From contig NZ_FNNZ01000001.1 of assembly GCF_900106925.1 (NCBI RefSeq), positions 372,001 to 436,000 on the forward strand: a stretch of 64,000 bases of DNA, written 5' to 3'. This stretch comes from Thiocapsa roseopersicina (GTDB lineage Bacteria; Pseudomonadota; Gammaproteobacteria; Chromatiales; Chromatiaceae). The translations under genes and the position numbers were made by a program. Of this stretch, positions 1 through 14,401 are shown piece by piece. The notes beneath the pieces were generated by a model. The model ran no database searches and had not been told where the DNA came from. It saw only the letters and a program-made list of their open reading frames with translations. Position 1 is the first letter of the stretch. Every line of letters starts with the position of its first letter.

Positions 1-606
<606 letters not shown>

Positions 607-715
607 CTGCGGAGCACGCCTCGATGCGGGACGCCGATTCGGCATACCCGCGTCTTTCGCGTCGCCTTCTATTGGTGCTGCACACCGCTTCGGAGCGTAG
701 GGGAAGGCTAACCGG

Positions 716-744
716 TTGACACCACCGGCTCTCCTCCCTATACT
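716..744 (+). promoter_or_regulatory. Near-consensus sigma-70 promoter upstream of rpsL
   Basis: A perfect -35 TTGACA (716-721) is followed after exactly 17 bp by TATACT (739-744), so transcription should start near 751. It lies in the 345-bp gene-free stretch 607-951 between rpoC and rpsL and is the only strong promoter-like sequence I see there. It probably drives the str and downstream ribosomal genes. The predicted start is only about 6 nt ahead of a terminator hairpin, so most transcripts could stop at once unless read-through is allowed. Bases 794-951 form a ~160-nt untranslated leader with nothing else I recognise. Confidence 0.75.
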
Positions 745-756
745 GCTCGGTCTCAG

Positions 757-793
757 CTAGACGGCTCCTGCGCCGTCTAGCCTCTTTTTTTCT
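757..793 (+). terminator. Intrinsic terminator or attenuator in the rpoC-rpsL gap
   Basis: A 9-bp perfect stem, CTAGACGGC (757-765) with GCCGTCTAG (772-780), closes a 6-nt loop and is followed by CCTCTTTTTTTCT. This is a textbook rho-independent terminator. It could end rpoBC transcription. Because the consensus promoter at 716-744 fires just upstream, it would also act on str-operon transcripts as a leader attenuator. Confidence 0.8.
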
Positions 794-951
794 AGGTCTG
801 GTTCCTTGGTCTGGGCACGCATCCGCCCGGTCCCCGAGTCGATCGATCGCATACGTGCGGCTGTGCCGTCTTATCCAGTCGGCCCGCGGTCGCGCAAGAG
901 TGATTTTACGCTTGTGTTTTCGGCGCCGTTGCGCCTTTGGAGACTGATTGC

Positions 952-1326
952 ATGGCAACGATCAACCAACTCGTGCGCAAGCCCCGCAAGCGTGTCGTGG
1001 CAAAGAGCACCGTACCTGCGCTCGAAGCCTGTCCTCAGCGGCGCGGCGTTTGTACACGGGTTTATACCACGACCCCGAAGAAGCCGAACTCCGCTCTGCG
1101 TAAGGTTGCTCGCGTTCGGTTGACCAACGGCTACGAGGTCGCCTCATATATTGGCGGCGAAGGCCACAACCTCCAAGAGCACTCGGTCGTGCTGATTCGC
1201 GGCGGACGTGTCAAGGACCTTCCCGGTGTGCGCTATCACACGGTGCGCGGCACGCTGGACACCTCGGGTGTCGAGAAGCGGCGTCAAGGCCGTTCCAAGT
1301 ACGGCGCCAAGCGTCCCAAGAAGTGA
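952..1326 (+). CDS. rpsL: 30S ribosomal protein S12
   Basis: The protein is 124 residues, the E. coli length, from the conserved [12 protein letters not shown] start at 952. An in-frame ATG at 937 would add five residues and is unlikely. S12 lines the decoding centre and monitors codon-anticodon pairing. The two loops that contact the A site are intact: [10 protein letters not shown] with Lys43 and [10 protein letters not shown] with Lys88 and Asp89. The sequence therefore carries none of the classic streptomycin-resistance substitutions. First gene of the str cluster, 53 bp ahead of rpsG. Confidence 0.98.
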   Translation: MATINQLVRKPRKRVVAKSTVPALEACPQRRGVCTRVYTTTPKKPNSALRKVARVRLTNGYEVASYIGGEGHNLQEHSVVLIRGGRVKDLPGVRYHTVRGTLDTSGVEKRRQGRSKYGAKRPKK

Positions 1327-1373
1327 CCCGATCGTAAGATCGGTCAGCCCAATTGAGTGAATTCGGAGTTTAA

Positions 1374-1850
<477 letters not shown>

Positions 1851-1891
1851 CAGCGGGGACCGAGTTTCATTCAATCAGGGCGGATACAGTC

Positions 1892-3988
<2,097 letters not shown>

Positions 3989-4010
3989 CGAGCGACAGGG
4001 GTAGAGTGGG

Positions 4011-5201
<1,191 letters not shown>

Positions 5202-5205
5202 AGGC

Positions 5206-5517
5206 ATGAACAACCAGAGAATTCGTATTCGCCTGAAGGCGTTCGACCATCGCTTGATCGATCAGTCGGCTCGCGAGATCGTCGATACCGCAAAGCGCAC
5301 AGGCGCGCAGGTGCGTGGTCCGGTGCCGCTTCCGTCGAAGAAGGAGCGTTTCACCATTCTGGTTTCGCCGCACGTCAACAAGGACGCGCGCGACCAGTAC
5401 GAGCTGCGTACGCACAAGCGCTTGATGGATATCGTCGACCCGACCGACAAGACAGTCGACGCATTGATGAAATTGGATCTGGCCGCGGGCGTCGACGTCC
5501 AGATTAAGCTGAGCTGA
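5206..5517 (+). CDS. rpsJ: 30S ribosomal protein S10
   Basis: 103 residues from ATG 5206 ([13 protein letters not shown]), only 4 bp after tuf. An in-frame ATG at 5107 lies inside tuf and is rejected. S10 belongs to the 30S head. The same protein is NusE, which with NusB acts in antitermination and couples NusG to the ribosome. The [16 protein letters not shown] loop and the [11 protein letters not shown] stretch are conserved. Because it abuts tuf there is no room for the long L4-binding leader that precedes rpsJ in E. coli. Confidence 0.98.
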   Translation: MNNQRIRIRLKAFDHRLIDQSAREIVDTAKRTGAQVRGPVPLPSKKERFTILVSPHVNKDARDQYELRTHKRLMDIVDPTDKTVDALMKLDLAAGVDVQIKLS

Positions 5518-5527
5518 GGACGAACCC

Positions 5528-6178
5528 ATGGCGATCGGATTGATTGGGCGTAAGGCCGGCATGACCCGGCTGTTCAGCGAAGACGGAGACAGTATTCCTG
5601 TCACCGTCATCGAGGTACAGCCGAACCGGGTCAGCCAGGTCAAGTCTGCCGAGACTGACGGCTACAGCGCGATTCAGGTCGCCTTCGGGAATCGGAGGGC
5701 CTCGCGCGTCACCAAGCCGATGGCCGGCCACTATGCCAAGGCGGGAGTCGAGGCGGGCGAGTGCCTGCGCGAATTTCGTCTGGAGAGCGGCGAAGGTGCC
5801 GATCTGGCGGTCGGCTCCGAGATCTCGGTCGACATCTTCGCGCCCGGCCAGAAGGTCGACGTGCGAGGCGTGACCAAGGGTCGCGGCTTCGCCGGCGCGA
5901 TCAAACGGCATCACTTTGCCGGACAGGATGCGACGCACGGCAACTCGCTGTCGCATCGTGCCCCGGGCTCGATCGGCCAGAACCAGTCGCCGGGTCGGGT
6001 CTTCAAGGGCAAGAAGATGGCGGGTCACCTCGGCGCGGCCAATCGCTGCACGCAGAACCTGGAGGTCGTGCGTGTCGACGCCGATCGTCAGCTTCTGTTG
6101 GTGCGCGGCGGCGTTCCCGGTCCGACGGGCGGCCGGCTGGTCGTGTTGCCGTCCGTGAAGCACAAGAACAAGGGTTAA
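5528..6178 (+). CDS. rplC: 50S ribosomal protein L3
   Basis: 216 residues. L3 starts 50S assembly and sends a long loop to the peptidyl-transferase centre. The start [16 protein letters not shown] and the loop [19 protein letters not shown] are present. The loop includes the Gln that PrmB methylates in E. coli. Ten bp separate it from rpsJ and 6 bp from rplD. Confidence 0.98.
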   Translation: MAIGLIGRKAGMTRLFSEDGDSIPVTVIEVQPNRVSQVKSAETDGYSAIQVAFGNRRASRVTKPMAGHYAKAGVEAGECLREFRLESGEGADLAVGSEISVDIFAPGQKVDVRGVTKGRGFAGAIKRHHFAGQDATHGNSLSHRAPGSIGQNQSPGRVFKGKKMAGHLGAANRCTQNLEVVRVDADRQLLLVRGGVPGPTGGRLVVLPSVKHKNKG

Positions 6179-6184
6179 GCACTC

Positions 6185-6796
6185 ATGGAGCTCACGATAC
6201 GAAACGATGCCGGCGGGTCCAGTCTGCAAGTTGCGGACGCCGTCTTCGGTGTCGACTACAAGCCGGGTCTGATTCACCAGGTCGTCAACGCTTATATGGC
6301 CGGCGCGCGCGCCGGAACCCGGGCGCAAAAGACGCGTGCCGAGGTTTCGGGCGGCGGTGCGAAGCCGTGGCGGCAGAAAGGCACCGGCCGGGCACGTGCG
6401 GGTAGCTCGCGCAGTCCGATCTGGCGCTCGGGCGGCGTTACCTTTGCCGCGAAGCCGCAGGATTACAGCCAGAAGGTCAACCGCAAGATGTATCGCGGTG
6501 CGGTGCGCTCGATTCTCTCCGAGCTGGTTCGCCAAGGGCGTTTGGTCGTCGTCGACGATCTGCGTGTGGAGGGCCCGAAGACCAAGGAGCTACTGGCACT
6601 TCTGAAGCGTCACGAGCTCTCGGACGTGCTCATGCTGACCGACGGTCTCGACGACAACCTTTACTTGGCGTCGCGCAATATTCCTAAGGTCGACGTGATG
6701 GCGGTTCAGGACGTCGACCCGGTCAGTATGGTTGCGTTCGACACCGTGCTGGCCACCGAGGCGGCAGTGAAGTACTTGGAGGAGCGACTGGCATGA
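6185..6796 (+). CDS. rplD: 50S ribosomal protein L4
   Basis: 203 residues. L4 has a globular body and a long arm lining the exit tunnel. The arm residues [15 protein letters not shown] and the SPIWRSGGV stretch are clear. In E. coli L4 also represses its own S10 operon, through an RNA leader and via RNase E inhibition. The leader is not possible in the same position here. Its last codon overlaps the rplW start (ATGA). Confidence 0.98.
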   Translation: MELTIRNDAGGSSLQVADAVFGVDYKPGLIHQVVNAYMAGARAGTRAQKTRAEVSGGGAKPWRQKGTGRARAGSSRSPIWRSGGVTFAAKPQDYSQKVNRKMYRGAVRSILSELVRQGRLVVVDDLRVEGPKTKELLALLKRHELSDVLMLTDGLDDNLYLASRNIPKVDVMAVQDVDPVSMVAFDTVLATEAAVKYLEERLA

Positions 6797-7089
6797 ACAA
6801 CGAGCGTCTCATGAACGTCCTGTTGGCGCCGCTCGTCTCCGAGAAGACGACCCGGGCCGGCGATCTCGCCGGTCAATACGGTTTCCGTGTTGCGACCGAT
6901 GCGACCAAGCGAGAGATCGCGCGCGCCGTCGAGCTGATGTTCAACGTCAAGGTCGATGGGGTGCAGGTCCTGAACGTCAAGGGGAAAAACAAGCGGCACG
7001 GCCAACGCCTCGGCAAGCGCAACGACTGGCGCAAGGCTTATGTGCGTCTCGAAGCCGGCCACGACATCGACTTCGGCGGCGGCGCCTGA
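6793..7089 (+). CDS. rplW: 50S ribosomal protein L23
   Basis: 98 residues, starting in a 4-bp overlap with rplD. L23 sits at the tunnel exit and is the docking site for trigger factor and SRP. The N-terminal [14 protein letters not shown] and the [12 protein letters not shown] loop are typical. It is followed by 32 bp before rplB. Confidence 0.97.
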   Translation: MNNERLMNVLLAPLVSEKTTRAGDLAGQYGFRVATDATKREIARAVELMFNVKVDGVQVLNVKGKNKRHGQRLGKRNDWRKAYVRLEAGHDIDFGGGA

Positions 7090-7121
7090 ACGGGCCGGCC
7101 CACAGCAGCGGATAGACCAAG

Positions 7122-7949
7122 ATGGCAATCGTAAAGACCAAACCGACTTCGGCCGGGCGGCGTTTCGTCGTCAAGGTGACGTCGCCCGAGCTGCATAAGG
7201 GCGCGCCCTACGCTCCGCTCGTCGAGAAGAAGACGAAGAATGGCGGGCGCAACAACCTCGGACGCATCACCGTGCGTCACCAAGGCGGCGGGCACAAGCA
7301 ACACTATCGCCTGGTCGACTTCAAGCGCAACAAGGAAGGCGTCCCGGCAGTTGTCGAACGGCTCGAATACGATCCGAATCGCACTGCACATTTGGCCCTT
7401 TTGAAATATGCAGATGGCGAGCGGGCGTACATTATCGCGCCGAAGGGTCTTGCCGTCGGTGGCCGTGTCGAGGCCGGCGAGGCCGCGCCCATCAGTGCCG
7501 GCAACTGCATGCCCTTGCGGAACGTTCCCGTGGGCACCCAGGTGCATTGCATCGAGATGCGTCCCGGTAAAGGTGCGCAGATGGCGCGAGCCGCGGGAAG
7601 CTCGGCGCAGCTGGTTGCACGCGACGGCAAGAGCGCGACTCTGCGGTTGCGTTCCGGGGAGATGCGCAAGGTCCACGTCGACTGCCGTGCCGTGATCGGC
7701 GAGGTCGGCAACAGCGAAAACAGTCTGCGCAAGCTCGGTAAAGCCGGTGCATCGCGCTGGCGGGGTGTGCGGCCGACCGTTCGCGGTGTGGTCATGAACC
7801 CGGTTGATCATCCGCATGGCGGCGGCGAGGGCCGGACCTCCGGCGGGCGTCATCCGGTGACACCTTGGGGCGTGCCGACCAAGGGTCACAAGACACGCAA
7901 GAACAAGCGGACCGACGCGATGATCGTCCGACGTCGCGGACGCAAGTAA
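7122..7949 (+). CDS. rplB: 50S ribosomal protein L2
   Basis: 275 residues. L2 is a primary 23S rRNA binder near the peptidyl-transferase centre and is needed for subunit association. The RNA-binding OB and SH3-like folds are followed by the essential C-terminal [13 protein letters not shown] motif with the conserved His, then GRHPVTPWG and a Lys/Arg-rich end. Length and motifs match the family. Confidence 0.98.
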   Translation: MAIVKTKPTSAGRRFVVKVTSPELHKGAPYAPLVEKKTKNGGRNNLGRITVRHQGGGHKQHYRLVDFKRNKEGVPAVVERLEYDPNRTAHLALLKYADGERAYIIAPKGLAVGGRVEAGEAAPISAGNCMPLRNVPVGTQVHCIEMRPGKGAQMARAAGSSAQLVARDGKSATLRLRSGEMRKVHVDCRAVIGEVGNSENSLRKLGKAGASRWRGVRPTVRGVVMNPVDHPHGGGEGRTSGGRHPVTPWGVPTKGHKTRKNKRTDAMIVRRRGRK

Positions 7950-7968
7950 ACAAGGCGAGGTTGAGCAA

Positions 7969-8247
7969 GTGCCACGTTCGATTCGAAAAGGACCCTTTGT
8001 CGACCACCATCTGATCAAGAAGGTCGAAGAGGCGGTCGCGCAAAACAGCAAGCGCCCCATCAAGACTTGGTCACGCCGTTCCATGGTGCTGCCCGAGATG
8101 GTTGGGTTGACCATTGCGGTCCACAACGGGCGTCTGCACGTGCCGGTGCTCGTCAACGAAAACATGATCGGCCACAAGCTCGGCGAGTTTGCATTGACCC
8201 GGACCTACCGGGGACATGCCGCCGACCGCAAGGCGAAGAAGCGCTAG
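7969..8247 (+). CDS. rpsS: 30S ribosomal protein S19
   Basis: 92 residues from a GTG start ([14 protein letters not shown]). S19 forms a head complex with S13 that contacts the A-site tRNA and bridge B1a. The family signature [16 protein letters not shown] closes the protein. It is 6 bp upstream of rplV. Confidence 0.98.
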   Translation: MPRSIRKGPFVDHHLIKKVEEAVAQNSKRPIKTWSRRSMVLPEMVGLTIAVHNGRLHVPVLVNENMIGHKLGEFALTRTYRGHAADRKAKKR

Positions 8248-8253
8248 CCGGAG

Positions 8254-8592
8254 ATGGGTATGCGAGCCGAAGCAACACTGAAATATGCACGGGTCTCGGC
8301 CCAAAAGGCCCGGCTGATCGCGGACATGATCCGCGGGCGCGACGTCGAAGAGGCCCTGAACACCTTGACCTTCAGCACTCAAAAGAGCGCGCTGATCATC
8401 AAGAAGGTTCTGGAGTCTGCGGTCGCCAATGCCGAGCACAACGAAGGCGCCGACATCGACGAGCTGAAGGTCGCGTCGATCCAGGTCGACGAGGGCCCGA
8501 CCATGAAGCGGATCCGTCCGCGTGCCAAGGGTCGTGCGAATCGGATCATGAAACGCACCAGCCACATCCGGCTGACCGTGGCGGAAGGTTAA
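8254..8592 (+). CDS. rplV: 50S ribosomal protein L22
   Basis: 112 residues. The extended hairpin ([22 protein letters not shown]) reaches into the exit tunnel and forms part of the macrolide-sensitive constriction. The [17 protein letters not shown]-terminal helix is conserved. Two in-frame ATGs, at 8254 and 8260, are both compatible with a start. Confidence 0.97.
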   Translation: MGMRAEATLKYARVSAQKARLIADMIRGRDVEEALNTLTFSTQKSALIIKKVLESAVANAEHNEGADIDELKVASIQVDEGPTMKRIRPRAKGRANRIMKRTSHIRLTVAEG

Positions 8593-8602
8593 GGGGACCA
8601 GT

Positions 8603-9280
8603 ATGGGACAGAAAGTTCATCCAACCGGCATCCGCCTTGGCATCGTCAAGGACTGGACCTCGAAGTGGTACGCAACGTCGAAGGACTATGCGAATTTCCT
8701 GAATACCGACCTCGAGGTGCGGTCATTCCTGCGCAAGGAATTGGCCAAGGCATCGGTGAGTCGAATTCAGATCGATCGCCCGGCGAAGAATGCCCACATC
8801 ACCATTCATACGGCACGCCCGGGTGTGGTGATCGGCAAAAAAGGCGAGGATATCGATAAGCTGCGTGCGAAGGTCTCCAAGATGATGGGGATCCCGGTGC
8901 ACATCAGCATCGAGGAGATCCGCAAGCCCGAGCTCGACGCACAGCTGGTTGCCGAGGGTATCGCGCAGCAGCTTGAGCGACGCATCATGTTCCGACGCGC
9001 CATGAAGCGTGCGATCCAGAACACCATGCGACTCGGCGCCGAAGGCGTGCGGGTCAATGTTGCCGGTCGGTTGAACGGTGCGGAGATCGCACGGACCGAA
9101 TGGGCGCGCGAGGGCCGGGTCCCGCTGCATACGCTGCGTGCCGACATCGATTACGGCTTCGCCGAGGCCCGTACCACCTACGGTGTGATCGGCGTGAAGG
9201 TCTGGATCTTCAAAGGCGAGGTGTTCGGTGATCAGCTCCCCGAGGAACCGGCGCCGAAGGCGTCCGCGAGAAGGGGATAA
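8603..9280 (+). CDS. rpsC: 30S ribosomal protein S3
   Basis: 225 residues. S3 lines the mRNA entry channel with S4 and S5 and contributes to ribosomal helicase activity. The N-terminal type II KH domain carries the GKKGEDI form of the GxxG loop near residue 78. The C-terminal domain ends with [17 protein letters not shown] and a short basic tail. Three bp separate it from rplP. Confidence 0.98.
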   Translation: MGQKVHPTGIRLGIVKDWTSKWYATSKDYANFLNTDLEVRSFLRKELAKASVSRIQIDRPAKNAHITIHTARPGVVIGKKGEDIDKLRAKVSKMMGIPVHISIEEIRKPELDAQLVAEGIAQQLERRIMFRRAMKRAIQNTMRLGAEGVRVNVAGRLNGAEIARTEWAREGRVPLHTLRADIDYGFAEARTTYGVIGVKVWIFKGEVFGDQLPEEPAPKASARRG

Positions 9281-9283
9281 ATC

Positions 9284-9697
9284 ATGCTGCAACCAAAACG
9301 CACAAAATTTCGCAAGCAGCACAAGGGCCGCAACCGTGGCCTTGCGCAGAGCGGCAACAAGGTCAGCTTCGGCGATTTCGGGTTGAAGGCGGTCGGACGC
9401 GGTCGTCTCACGGCGCGACAGATCGAAGCCGCACGACGTGCCATCACCAGAAAGGTGAAGCGCGGCGGTAAGCTTTGGATTCGGGTCTTCCCGGACAAGC
9501 CGGTTTCGAAGAAACCTCTCGAAGTCCGTATGGGTAAGGGAAAAGGCAACGTCGAGTATTGGGTCGCCTTGGTGCAACCCGGTCTCGTTCTCTACGAGAT
9601 CGAGGGCGTGACCGAAGAGCTGGCCCGCGAGGCGTTCGAGCTGGCCGCGGCCAAGCTCCCCGTGCAGACCACCTTTGAGAGACGGATGATCCTGTGA
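9284..9697 (+). CDS. rplP: 50S ribosomal protein L16
   Basis: 137 residues. L16 helps to position A-site tRNA and is added late in 50S assembly. The start [19 protein letters not shown], the FGDFGLKA segment and [12 protein letters not shown] are typical. The ALR-type Arg hydroxylated by YcfD lies in the ...[12 protein letters not shown]... region. It overlaps rpmC by 4 bp. Confidence 0.98.
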   Translation: MLQPKRTKFRKQHKGRNRGLAQSGNKVSFGDFGLKAVGRGRLTARQIEAARRAITRKVKRGGKLWIRVFPDKPVSKKPLEVRMGKGKGNVEYWVALVQPGLVLYEIEGVTEELAREAFELAAAKLPVQTTFERRMIL

Positions 9698-9897
9698 TGA
9701 AGGCGAACGAGCTAAGAACGCGCAGCCCCGAGGACCTCCAGAAGGAGCTGATGAACCTGTTGCGCGAGCAATTCAACCTGCGGATGCAGAGGGGCACCGG
9801 TCAGTTGTCCAAGCCCTCGCAAATGAAGGCCGTGCGTCGGGAAATCGCTCGCGTGAAGACGATTATAGGCGAGCAGAAGGCGGGTGCGACATCATGA
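9694..9897 (+). CDS. rpmC: 50S ribosomal protein L29
   Basis: 67 residues, a short helical hairpin at the tunnel exit beside L23. It has the usual KANELR start and the [15 protein letters not shown] core. It is coupled on both sides by 4-bp overlaps to rplP and rpsQ. Confidence 0.96.
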   Translation: MMKANELRTRSPEDLQKELMNLLREQFNLRMQRGTGQLSKPSQMKAVRREIARVKTIIGEQKAGATS

Positions 9898-10154
9898 GCG
9901 AAGAGACGAACAGCAACCGGACACTCGACGGACGAGTGACCAGCAGCGCGATGGACAAGACCGTCACGGTGCTCATCGAGCGTAAGGTCAAACATCCCTT
10001 GTACGGCAAGTTCATGCGTCGCTCGACCAAGATCCATGCCCACGACGAAGAGAACGCCTGCTCCGAGGGCGATCTGGTCCGGGTCGAGCAGTGTCGTCCG
10101 CTGTCGAAGACCAAGACGTGGCGCTTGATCGAGATCATCGAAAAAGCCCGTTGA
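9894..10154 (+). CDS. rpsQ: 30S ribosomal protein S17
   Basis: 86 residues, an OB-fold protein that binds 16S rRNA early in 30S assembly. The signature [25 protein letters not shown] and the [12 protein letters not shown]-terminal part are present. It is the last gene of the S10 block. A 93-bp gap follows before rplN, where the spc block begins. Confidence 0.97.
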   Translation: MSEETNSNRTLDGRVTSSAMDKTVTVLIERKVKHPLYGKFMRRSTKIHAHDEENACSEGDLVRVEQCRPLSKTKTWRLIEIIEKAR

Positions 10155-10247
10155 GACCGGTCGTGGACGCCCCGCTTCCGACAGGTCGCGGTGGACGCCG
10201 AGAGAACAGGTCATCCGGGCAGCACAACAGGTTTTAGGTAAACAACA

Positions 10248-10616
10248 ATGATTCAGATGCAGACCGATCTCAGCGTCGCCGACAACAGCGGCGCACGGCG
10301 GGTGCAGTGCATCAAGGTGCTCGGCGGATCGCATCGGCGCTACGCAGGCATCGGCGATGTCATCAAGGTCACCGTCAAGGATGCCATTCCGCGCGGCAAG
10401 GTCAAAAAAGGCGATGTCTACAACGCGGTCGTGGTGCGTACGCGCAAAGGCGTGCGTCGTCCGGACGGCTCGACCGTGCGTTTCGACGGCAATGCAGCCG
10501 TACTCTTGAACAACCAGCTTCAGCCGATCGGGACCCGCATCTTCGGGCCGGTGACGCGCGAGCTCCGCGGCGAGCGGTTCATGAAGATCATCTCGCTCGC
10601 GCCTGAAGTCTTGTAG
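10248..10616 (+). CDS. rplN: 50S ribosomal protein L14
   Basis: 122 residues. L14 forms intersubunit bridges with 16S rRNA and is where RsfS binds to silence ribosomes. The [17 protein letters not shown] start and the [11 protein letters not shown]-type end (here [18 protein letters not shown]) are diagnostic. First gene of the spc block, after a 93-bp spacer in which I see no clear promoter. Confidence 0.98.
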   Translation: MIQMQTDLSVADNSGARRVQCIKVLGGSHRRYAGIGDVIKVTVKDAIPRGKVKKGDVYNAVVVRTRKGVRRPDGSTVRFDGNAAVLLNNQLQPIGTRIFGPVTRELRGERFMKIISLAPEVL

Positions 10617-10629
10617 GGGGTCGGGAGAG

Positions 10630-10947
10630 ATGCAGAAGATCAAGAAGGGTGACGACGTCATGGTCATCACCGGCAAAGACAAAGGCAAGCGAGGCACGGT
10701 GTTGAAGGTGCTCGACAAGGATCATGTTCTCGTCGAAAACATCAACATTGCCCGGAAGCATCAAAAAGCGAATCCGCAGGCCGGCGAGCCGGGCGGGATC
10801 GTCGACAAGATGATGCCGATCCAGGTGTCGAACGTCGCGCTCTATAACCCGCAGAAAGGCGGCCCGGATCGAGTCGGTTTCAAGATTCTCGAAGACGGCC
10901 GAAAGGTGCGCGTATTCAAGTCGGACGGCGAAGTCGTCGACGCCTGA
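10630..10947 (+). CDS. rplX: 50S ribosomal protein L24
   Basis: 105 residues. L24 is one of two initiators of 50S assembly. The KOW motif ([15 protein letters not shown]) lies near the N-terminus, followed by the [21 protein letters not shown] stretch. Spacing to rplN is 13 bp and to rplE 14 bp. Confidence 0.97.
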   Translation: MQKIKKGDDVMVITGKDKGKRGTVLKVLDKDHVLVENINIARKHQKANPQAGEPGGIVDKMMPIQVSNVALYNPQKGGPDRVGFKILEDGRKVRVFKSDGEVVDA

Positions 10948-10961
10948 CCGAAGGAAACGAG

Positions 10962-11501
10962 ATGACCAGACTACAGAAAGATTACCAGGATCGTATCGTC
11001 GGCGAGTTGCGCGAGCGGTTCGGCTTCAAGAGCGTGATGCAGGTTCCTCGGATCGAAAAGATCACCCTCAATATGGGTGTCGGCGAGGCGATCGCGGACA
11101 AGAAGGTCATGGATAATGCCGTGGCCGATCTGCGACTCATCGCCGGCCAGCAACCGATCGTGACCTTCGCACGCAAATCCGTCGCGGGCTTCAAGATCCG
11201 CGAGGGTTGGCCGATCGGCTGCAAGGTGACGCTGCGTCGCGAGCGGATGTACGAGTTCCTGGACCGTCTGGTCAGCGTCGCCATCCCGCGTATCCGCGAC
11301 TTCCGCGGCCTGAGCGCGAAGGCGTTCGACGGACGCGGCAACTATTCGATGGGCGTGCGCGAGCAGATCATCTTCCCCGAGATCGACTACGACAAGATCG
11401 ATACGCTGCGGGGTCTGGATATCACCATCACGACGACGGCGCGGACGGACGAAGAAGGGCGTGCGCTGCTCGAGGCGTTCCACTTCCCATTCCGCACCTG
11501 A
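10962..11501 (+). CDS. rplE: 50S ribosomal protein L5
   Basis: 179 residues. L5 binds 5S rRNA with L18 and L25 and forms bridge B1b to S13. The [11 protein letters not shown] motif, the [14 protein letters not shown] segment and the [13 protein letters not shown]-terminal stretch are conserved. In E. coli the S8 repressor site lies at the start of this gene. I could not fold the RNA to test for it here. Confidence 0.98.
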   Translation: MTRLQKDYQDRIVGELRERFGFKSVMQVPRIEKITLNMGVGEAIADKKVMDNAVADLRLIAGQQPIVTFARKSVAGFKIREGWPIGCKVTLRRERMYEFLDRLVSVAIPRIRDFRGLSAKAFDGRGNYSMGVREQIIFPEIDYDKIDTLRGLDITITTTARTDEEGRALLEAFHFPFRT

Positions 11502-11511
11502 GGTCGAGACG

Positions 11512-11817
11512 ATGGCGAAAAAGAGTATGATCGCGCGCGATCACAAGCGCACCCTGATTGCAGCCCGCTTTGCCGGGAAGCGTGCGGCCTTGAAGGCCGT
11601 GATCAACGACCGCGGCGCAAGCGGCGAGCAGGTCGAGGAGGCGCTGGCAAAGCTGCAGCAGCTTCCGCGCGATGCGGGTCCGACGCGCCAGCAACGGCGC
11701 TGCCGGGTCAGCGGGCGTCCGCACGCGGTTTACCGCAAGTTCGGACTCTCGCGCAACAAGATCCGCGAGGCGGTGATGCGCGGGGATGCCCCCGGCGTCG
11801 TCAAGGCAAGTTGGTAG
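11512..11817 (+). CDS. rpsN: 30S ribosomal protein S14
   Basis: 101 residues from ATG 11512 ([13 protein letters not shown]). A longer in-frame start at 11461 lies inside rplE. It is the long, zinc-free form: the short form's four Cys are absent and the C-terminal signature is [24 protein letters not shown]. The 105-bp spacer that follows, before rpsH, has no gene. Confidence 0.97.
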   Translation: MAKKSMIARDHKRTLIAARFAGKRAALKAVINDRGASGEQVEEALAKLQQLPRDAGPTRQQRRCRVSGRPHAVYRKFGLSRNKIREAVMRGDAPGVVKASW

Positions 11818-11922
11818 GATAAGAATTTCGACCCCTACCGATGCGGTCAACCAGGCCGTGTCGGTTCATTGAAACCTGACGGGTATCGCACCGAAGAGGT
11901 GGCCTGACCCCCGGAGAAGCCC

Positions 11923-12318
11923 ATGAGTATGTCGGATCCGATTGCGGATATGCTGACGCGTATCCGCAACGGCCAGCAGCGCGGCAAGATCACGATCGCG
12001 ATGCCTTCGTCCAAGCAAAAGGTCGCGATCGCGAACCTTCTGAAGGCTGAGGGTTACATCGCCGACGCGACCGTCGAGGCGAATGGCAGCAAACCCGAGT
12101 TGGTGGTCAAGCTCAAATATTTCCGGGGTAAACCCGTGATCGAGCAGCTCACCCGTGTCTCGCGTCCGGGCCTGCGGATCTACCGCGGCAAGGACGACCT
12201 GCCCAAGGTGTGGGCGGGACTCGGGATCGCGATCGTCTCCACGTCCAAAGGCTTGATGACCGACCGTGCCGCCCGCCAAGCGGGGCACGGTGGCGAGATC
12301 ATCGCCTACGTCGCTTAA
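11923..12318 (+). CDS. rpsH: 30S ribosomal protein S8
   Basis: 131 residues. S8 binds 16S rRNA helix 21 and in E. coli represses the spc operon. It starts [18 protein letters not shown] and carries the C-terminal [19 protein letters not shown] motif that binds RNA. It is preceded by the second-largest spacer in the ribosomal block (105 bp). Confidence 0.98.
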   Translation: MSMSDPIADMLTRIRNGQQRGKITIAMPSSKQKVAIANLLKAEGYIADATVEANGSKPELVVKLKYFRGKPVIEQLTRVSRPGLRIYRGKDDLPKVWAGLGIAIVSTSKGLMTDRAARQAGHGGEIIAYVA

Positions 12319-12330
12319 GAGGATCCGATC

Positions 12331-12864
12331 ATGTCACGAGTCGCAAAGGCGCCGATCGTCCTGCCGAAAGGTGTGACGGTCGAGATCTCGGGCCAAGACG
12401 TCAAGGTCAAGGGCTCGAAGGGAACCCTGGAGTGGTCCGTCCACCCCGCGGTGAATATTTCGCAAGTCGACGGTGAGCTTCGCTTCGCTCCGGCCGAAGG
12501 GCACGAGAACGCCTGGGCTATGGCCGGCACGACACGCGCGCTGCTGAACAACATGGTGGTGGGCTGCAGCACGGGTTTCGTGCGCAAGCTCTCCCTGGTC
12601 GGCGTCGGCTACCGCGCGCAGGCGAAGGGCGATGTGCTCAACCTGAGCCTGGGTTTCTCCCATCCGATCGATTATCCGGTTCCCGCGGGTATCACGATCG
12701 AGACCCCGAGCCAGACGGAGATCGTCGTCACGGGTGCCGACAAACAGCGCGTCGGTCAGGTTGCCTCGGAGATCCGAGGATTCCGGCCGCCGGAGCCCTA
12801 CAAGGGTAAAGGCGTGCGTTACGCGGACGAAGACGTCCTGCGTAAGGAAGCCAAGAAGAAATAG
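12331..12864 (+). CDS. rplF: 50S ribosomal protein L6
   Basis: 177 residues, two tandem alpha/beta domains near the factor-binding stalk base. The [12 protein letters not shown] linker and the C-terminal [13 protein letters not shown] signature are clear. Twelve bp after rpsH and 14 bp before rplR. Confidence 0.98.
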   Translation: MSRVAKAPIVLPKGVTVEISGQDVKVKGSKGTLEWSVHPAVNISQVDGELRFAPAEGHENAWAMAGTTRALLNNMVVGCSTGFVRKLSLVGVGYRAQAKGDVLNLSLGFSHPIDYPVPAGITIETPSQTEIVVTGADKQRVGQVASEIRGFRPPEPYKGKGVRYADEDVLRKEAKKK

Positions 12865-12878
12865 GGGTCTCAGAAACA

Positions 12879-13235
12879 ATGGACAAGAAACAAGCTCGCC
12901 TGCGTCGCGCGACGCGGGCACGGGCGAAGATTCGCGAGTTGGGTGTGTTCCGCCTGTGCATTCATCGCACCCCGCGCCACATCTACGCCCAAGTCATCGC
13001 GCCGGAAGGCAACCGCGTCGTGGCCAGCGCCTCGACGGTGGAGCCGACGCTGCGCGAAGCCATTCCGGGTCACAAGGGCAACATCGGTGCGGCGGCGACC
13101 ATCGGCAAGGCGATTGCCGAGCGTGCTCTTTCCGCCGGCGTCGAGTCCGTAGCCTTCGACCGCTCCGGGTTTCGCTATCACGGCCGTCTCAAGGCGCTGG
13201 CGGATGCCGCGCGTGAGAACGGGCTGAAATTCTAG
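12879..13235 (+). CDS. rplR: 50S ribosomal protein L18
   Basis: 118 residues. L18 binds 5S rRNA and anchors it to 23S rRNA through a basic N-terminal tail ([16 protein letters not shown]). The core ends with [27 protein letters not shown]-type residues, the normal family terminus. Ten bp to rpsE. Confidence 0.97.
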   Translation: MDKKQARLRRATRARAKIRELGVFRLCIHRTPRHIYAQVIAPEGNRVVASASTVEPTLREAIPGHKGNIGAAATIGKAIAERALSAGVESVAFDRSGFRYHGRLKALADAARENGLKF

Positions 13236-13245
13236 GGGTAAGAGC

Positions 13246-13752
13246 ATGGCGAACTTCAATCCGAAGAACGAGGGGGATGATCTCCTCGAGAAGCTGGTCG
13301 CGGTCAACCGTGTCGCCAAGGTCGTCAAGGGCGGGCGCCAATTCGGTTTCGCCGCCTTGACGGTGGTGGGCGACGGCAAGGGTCGCGTCGGGTTCGGTCG
13401 CGGCAAGGCCCGCGAGGTGCCGGTGGCGATCCAGAAGGCGATGGAAAACGCACGCAAGAACATGATCGAGGTGAAGCTCAACGGCAGCACCTTGCAATAC
13501 CCGCTGAACGGGCGGCATGGTGCGGCGAAGGTCTTCATGCAGCCGGCATCCGAAGGTACCGGGATCATCGCCGGCGGCGCCATGCGCGCGGTCTTCGAGG
13601 TCCTGGGCGTCCAAAACGTGCTGGCCAAGTGCATCGGGACGAACAACCCGATCAACGTGGTTCGCGCGACGGTTCAGGGGCTACGGACCATGAACGATCC
13701 CGAGACCATTGCCGCGAAGCGCGGCAAGACGGTCGCCGAGATCCTGGGGTAG
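13246..13752 (+). CDS. rpsE: 30S ribosomal protein S5
   Basis: 168 residues. S5 has an N-terminal dsRBD-like domain ([19 protein letters not shown], the site of spectinomycin and ram-type mutations) and a C-terminal domain with [13 protein letters not shown]. It shapes the mRNA entry path and translation fidelity. Three bp to rpmD. Confidence 0.98.
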   Translation: MANFNPKNEGDDLLEKLVAVNRVAKVVKGGRQFGFAALTVVGDGKGRVGFGRGKAREVPVAIQKAMENARKNMIEVKLNGSTLQYPLNGRHGAAKVFMQPASEGTGIIAGGAMRAVFEVLGVQNVLAKCIGTNNPINVVRATVQGLRTMNDPETIAAKRGKTVAEILG

Positions 13753-13755
13753 ACG

Positions 13756-13962
13756 ATGGCCGACAAAAAGATGATGAAGGTCAAGCTGGTGCGCAGCGTC
13801 CACGGACGCCTCGCCAACCACAAGGCATGCGTGCGCGGTCTCGGGCTGCGTCGTATGAACCATGTGGTCGAGGTCGAGGACACGCCCTGCACGCGCGGCA
13901 TGGTGAACACCGTGTCTTACATGGTTTCGATCGTGGAGGATTCTCGCGATGCGGCTCAATGA
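13756..13962 (+). CDS. rpmD: 50S ribosomal protein L30
   Basis: 68 residues, within the bacterial range for this small ferredoxin-fold protein. The [27 protein letters not shown] core carries the family pattern of a single Gly-Leu-Gly-Leu-Arg turn. Its 3' end overlaps the rplO start by 14 bp. Confidence 0.95.
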   Translation: MADKKMMKVKLVRSVHGRLANHKACVRGLGLRRMNHVVEVEDTPCTRGMVNTVSYMVSIVEDSRDAAQ

Positions 13963-14383
13963 TCTCAAGCCCGATGCGGGCAGTCGGCCCGCTGCCAAAC
14001 GCGTCGGTCGCGGCATCGGCAGCGGCCTGGGCAAGACTTGCGGTCGCGGCCACAAGGGGCAGAAGTCCCGTAAGGGCGGTTTCCATAAGGTCGGGTTCGA
14101 AGGCGGCCAGATGCCGTTGCAACGTCGCCTGCCGAAGGTCGGCTTCCGCTCGCGCACGGCGGCGACACGCGCCGAGGTCCGCCTGAGCGAGCTCGCCCGT
14201 GTCGATGGCGACACGATCGACCTGCTCGCTCTGGTCCAGGCCCGTGTTCTGAGCCAGTCGATCAAGAGTGCGAAGATCATTGCTTCGGGTGAGGTCGGAC
14301 GGGCCTTCACGGTTCGCGGCGTGGGTGTCACCAAGGGTGCCCGTGCCGCGATCGAAGCAGCCGGCGGCACGATCGAAGACTAG
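13949..14383 (+). CDS. rplO: 50S ribosomal protein L15
   Basis: 144 residues. The long basic N-terminal extension with [25 protein letters not shown] penetrates the 50S core. The globular C-terminal domain ends [13 protein letters not shown]-like. It is a late-assembly protein located just ahead of secY, with which it is cotranscribed. Confidence 0.97.
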   Translation: MRLNDLKPDAGSRPAAKRVGRGIGSGLGKTCGRGHKGQKSRKGGFHKVGFEGGQMPLQRRLPKVGFRSRTAATRAEVRLSELARVDGDTIDLLALVQARVLSQSIKSAKIIASGEVGRAFTVRGVGVTKGARAAIEAAGGTIED

Positions 14384-14401
14384 CTTAAAGGCGCGAATCG
14401 G

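Noticed and set aside
952-1326. Possible streptomycin-resistance substitution in S12
   Set aside because: The PQRR stretch has Arg at residue 30 instead of Lys, but the resistance positions Lys43 and Lys88 are unchanged.
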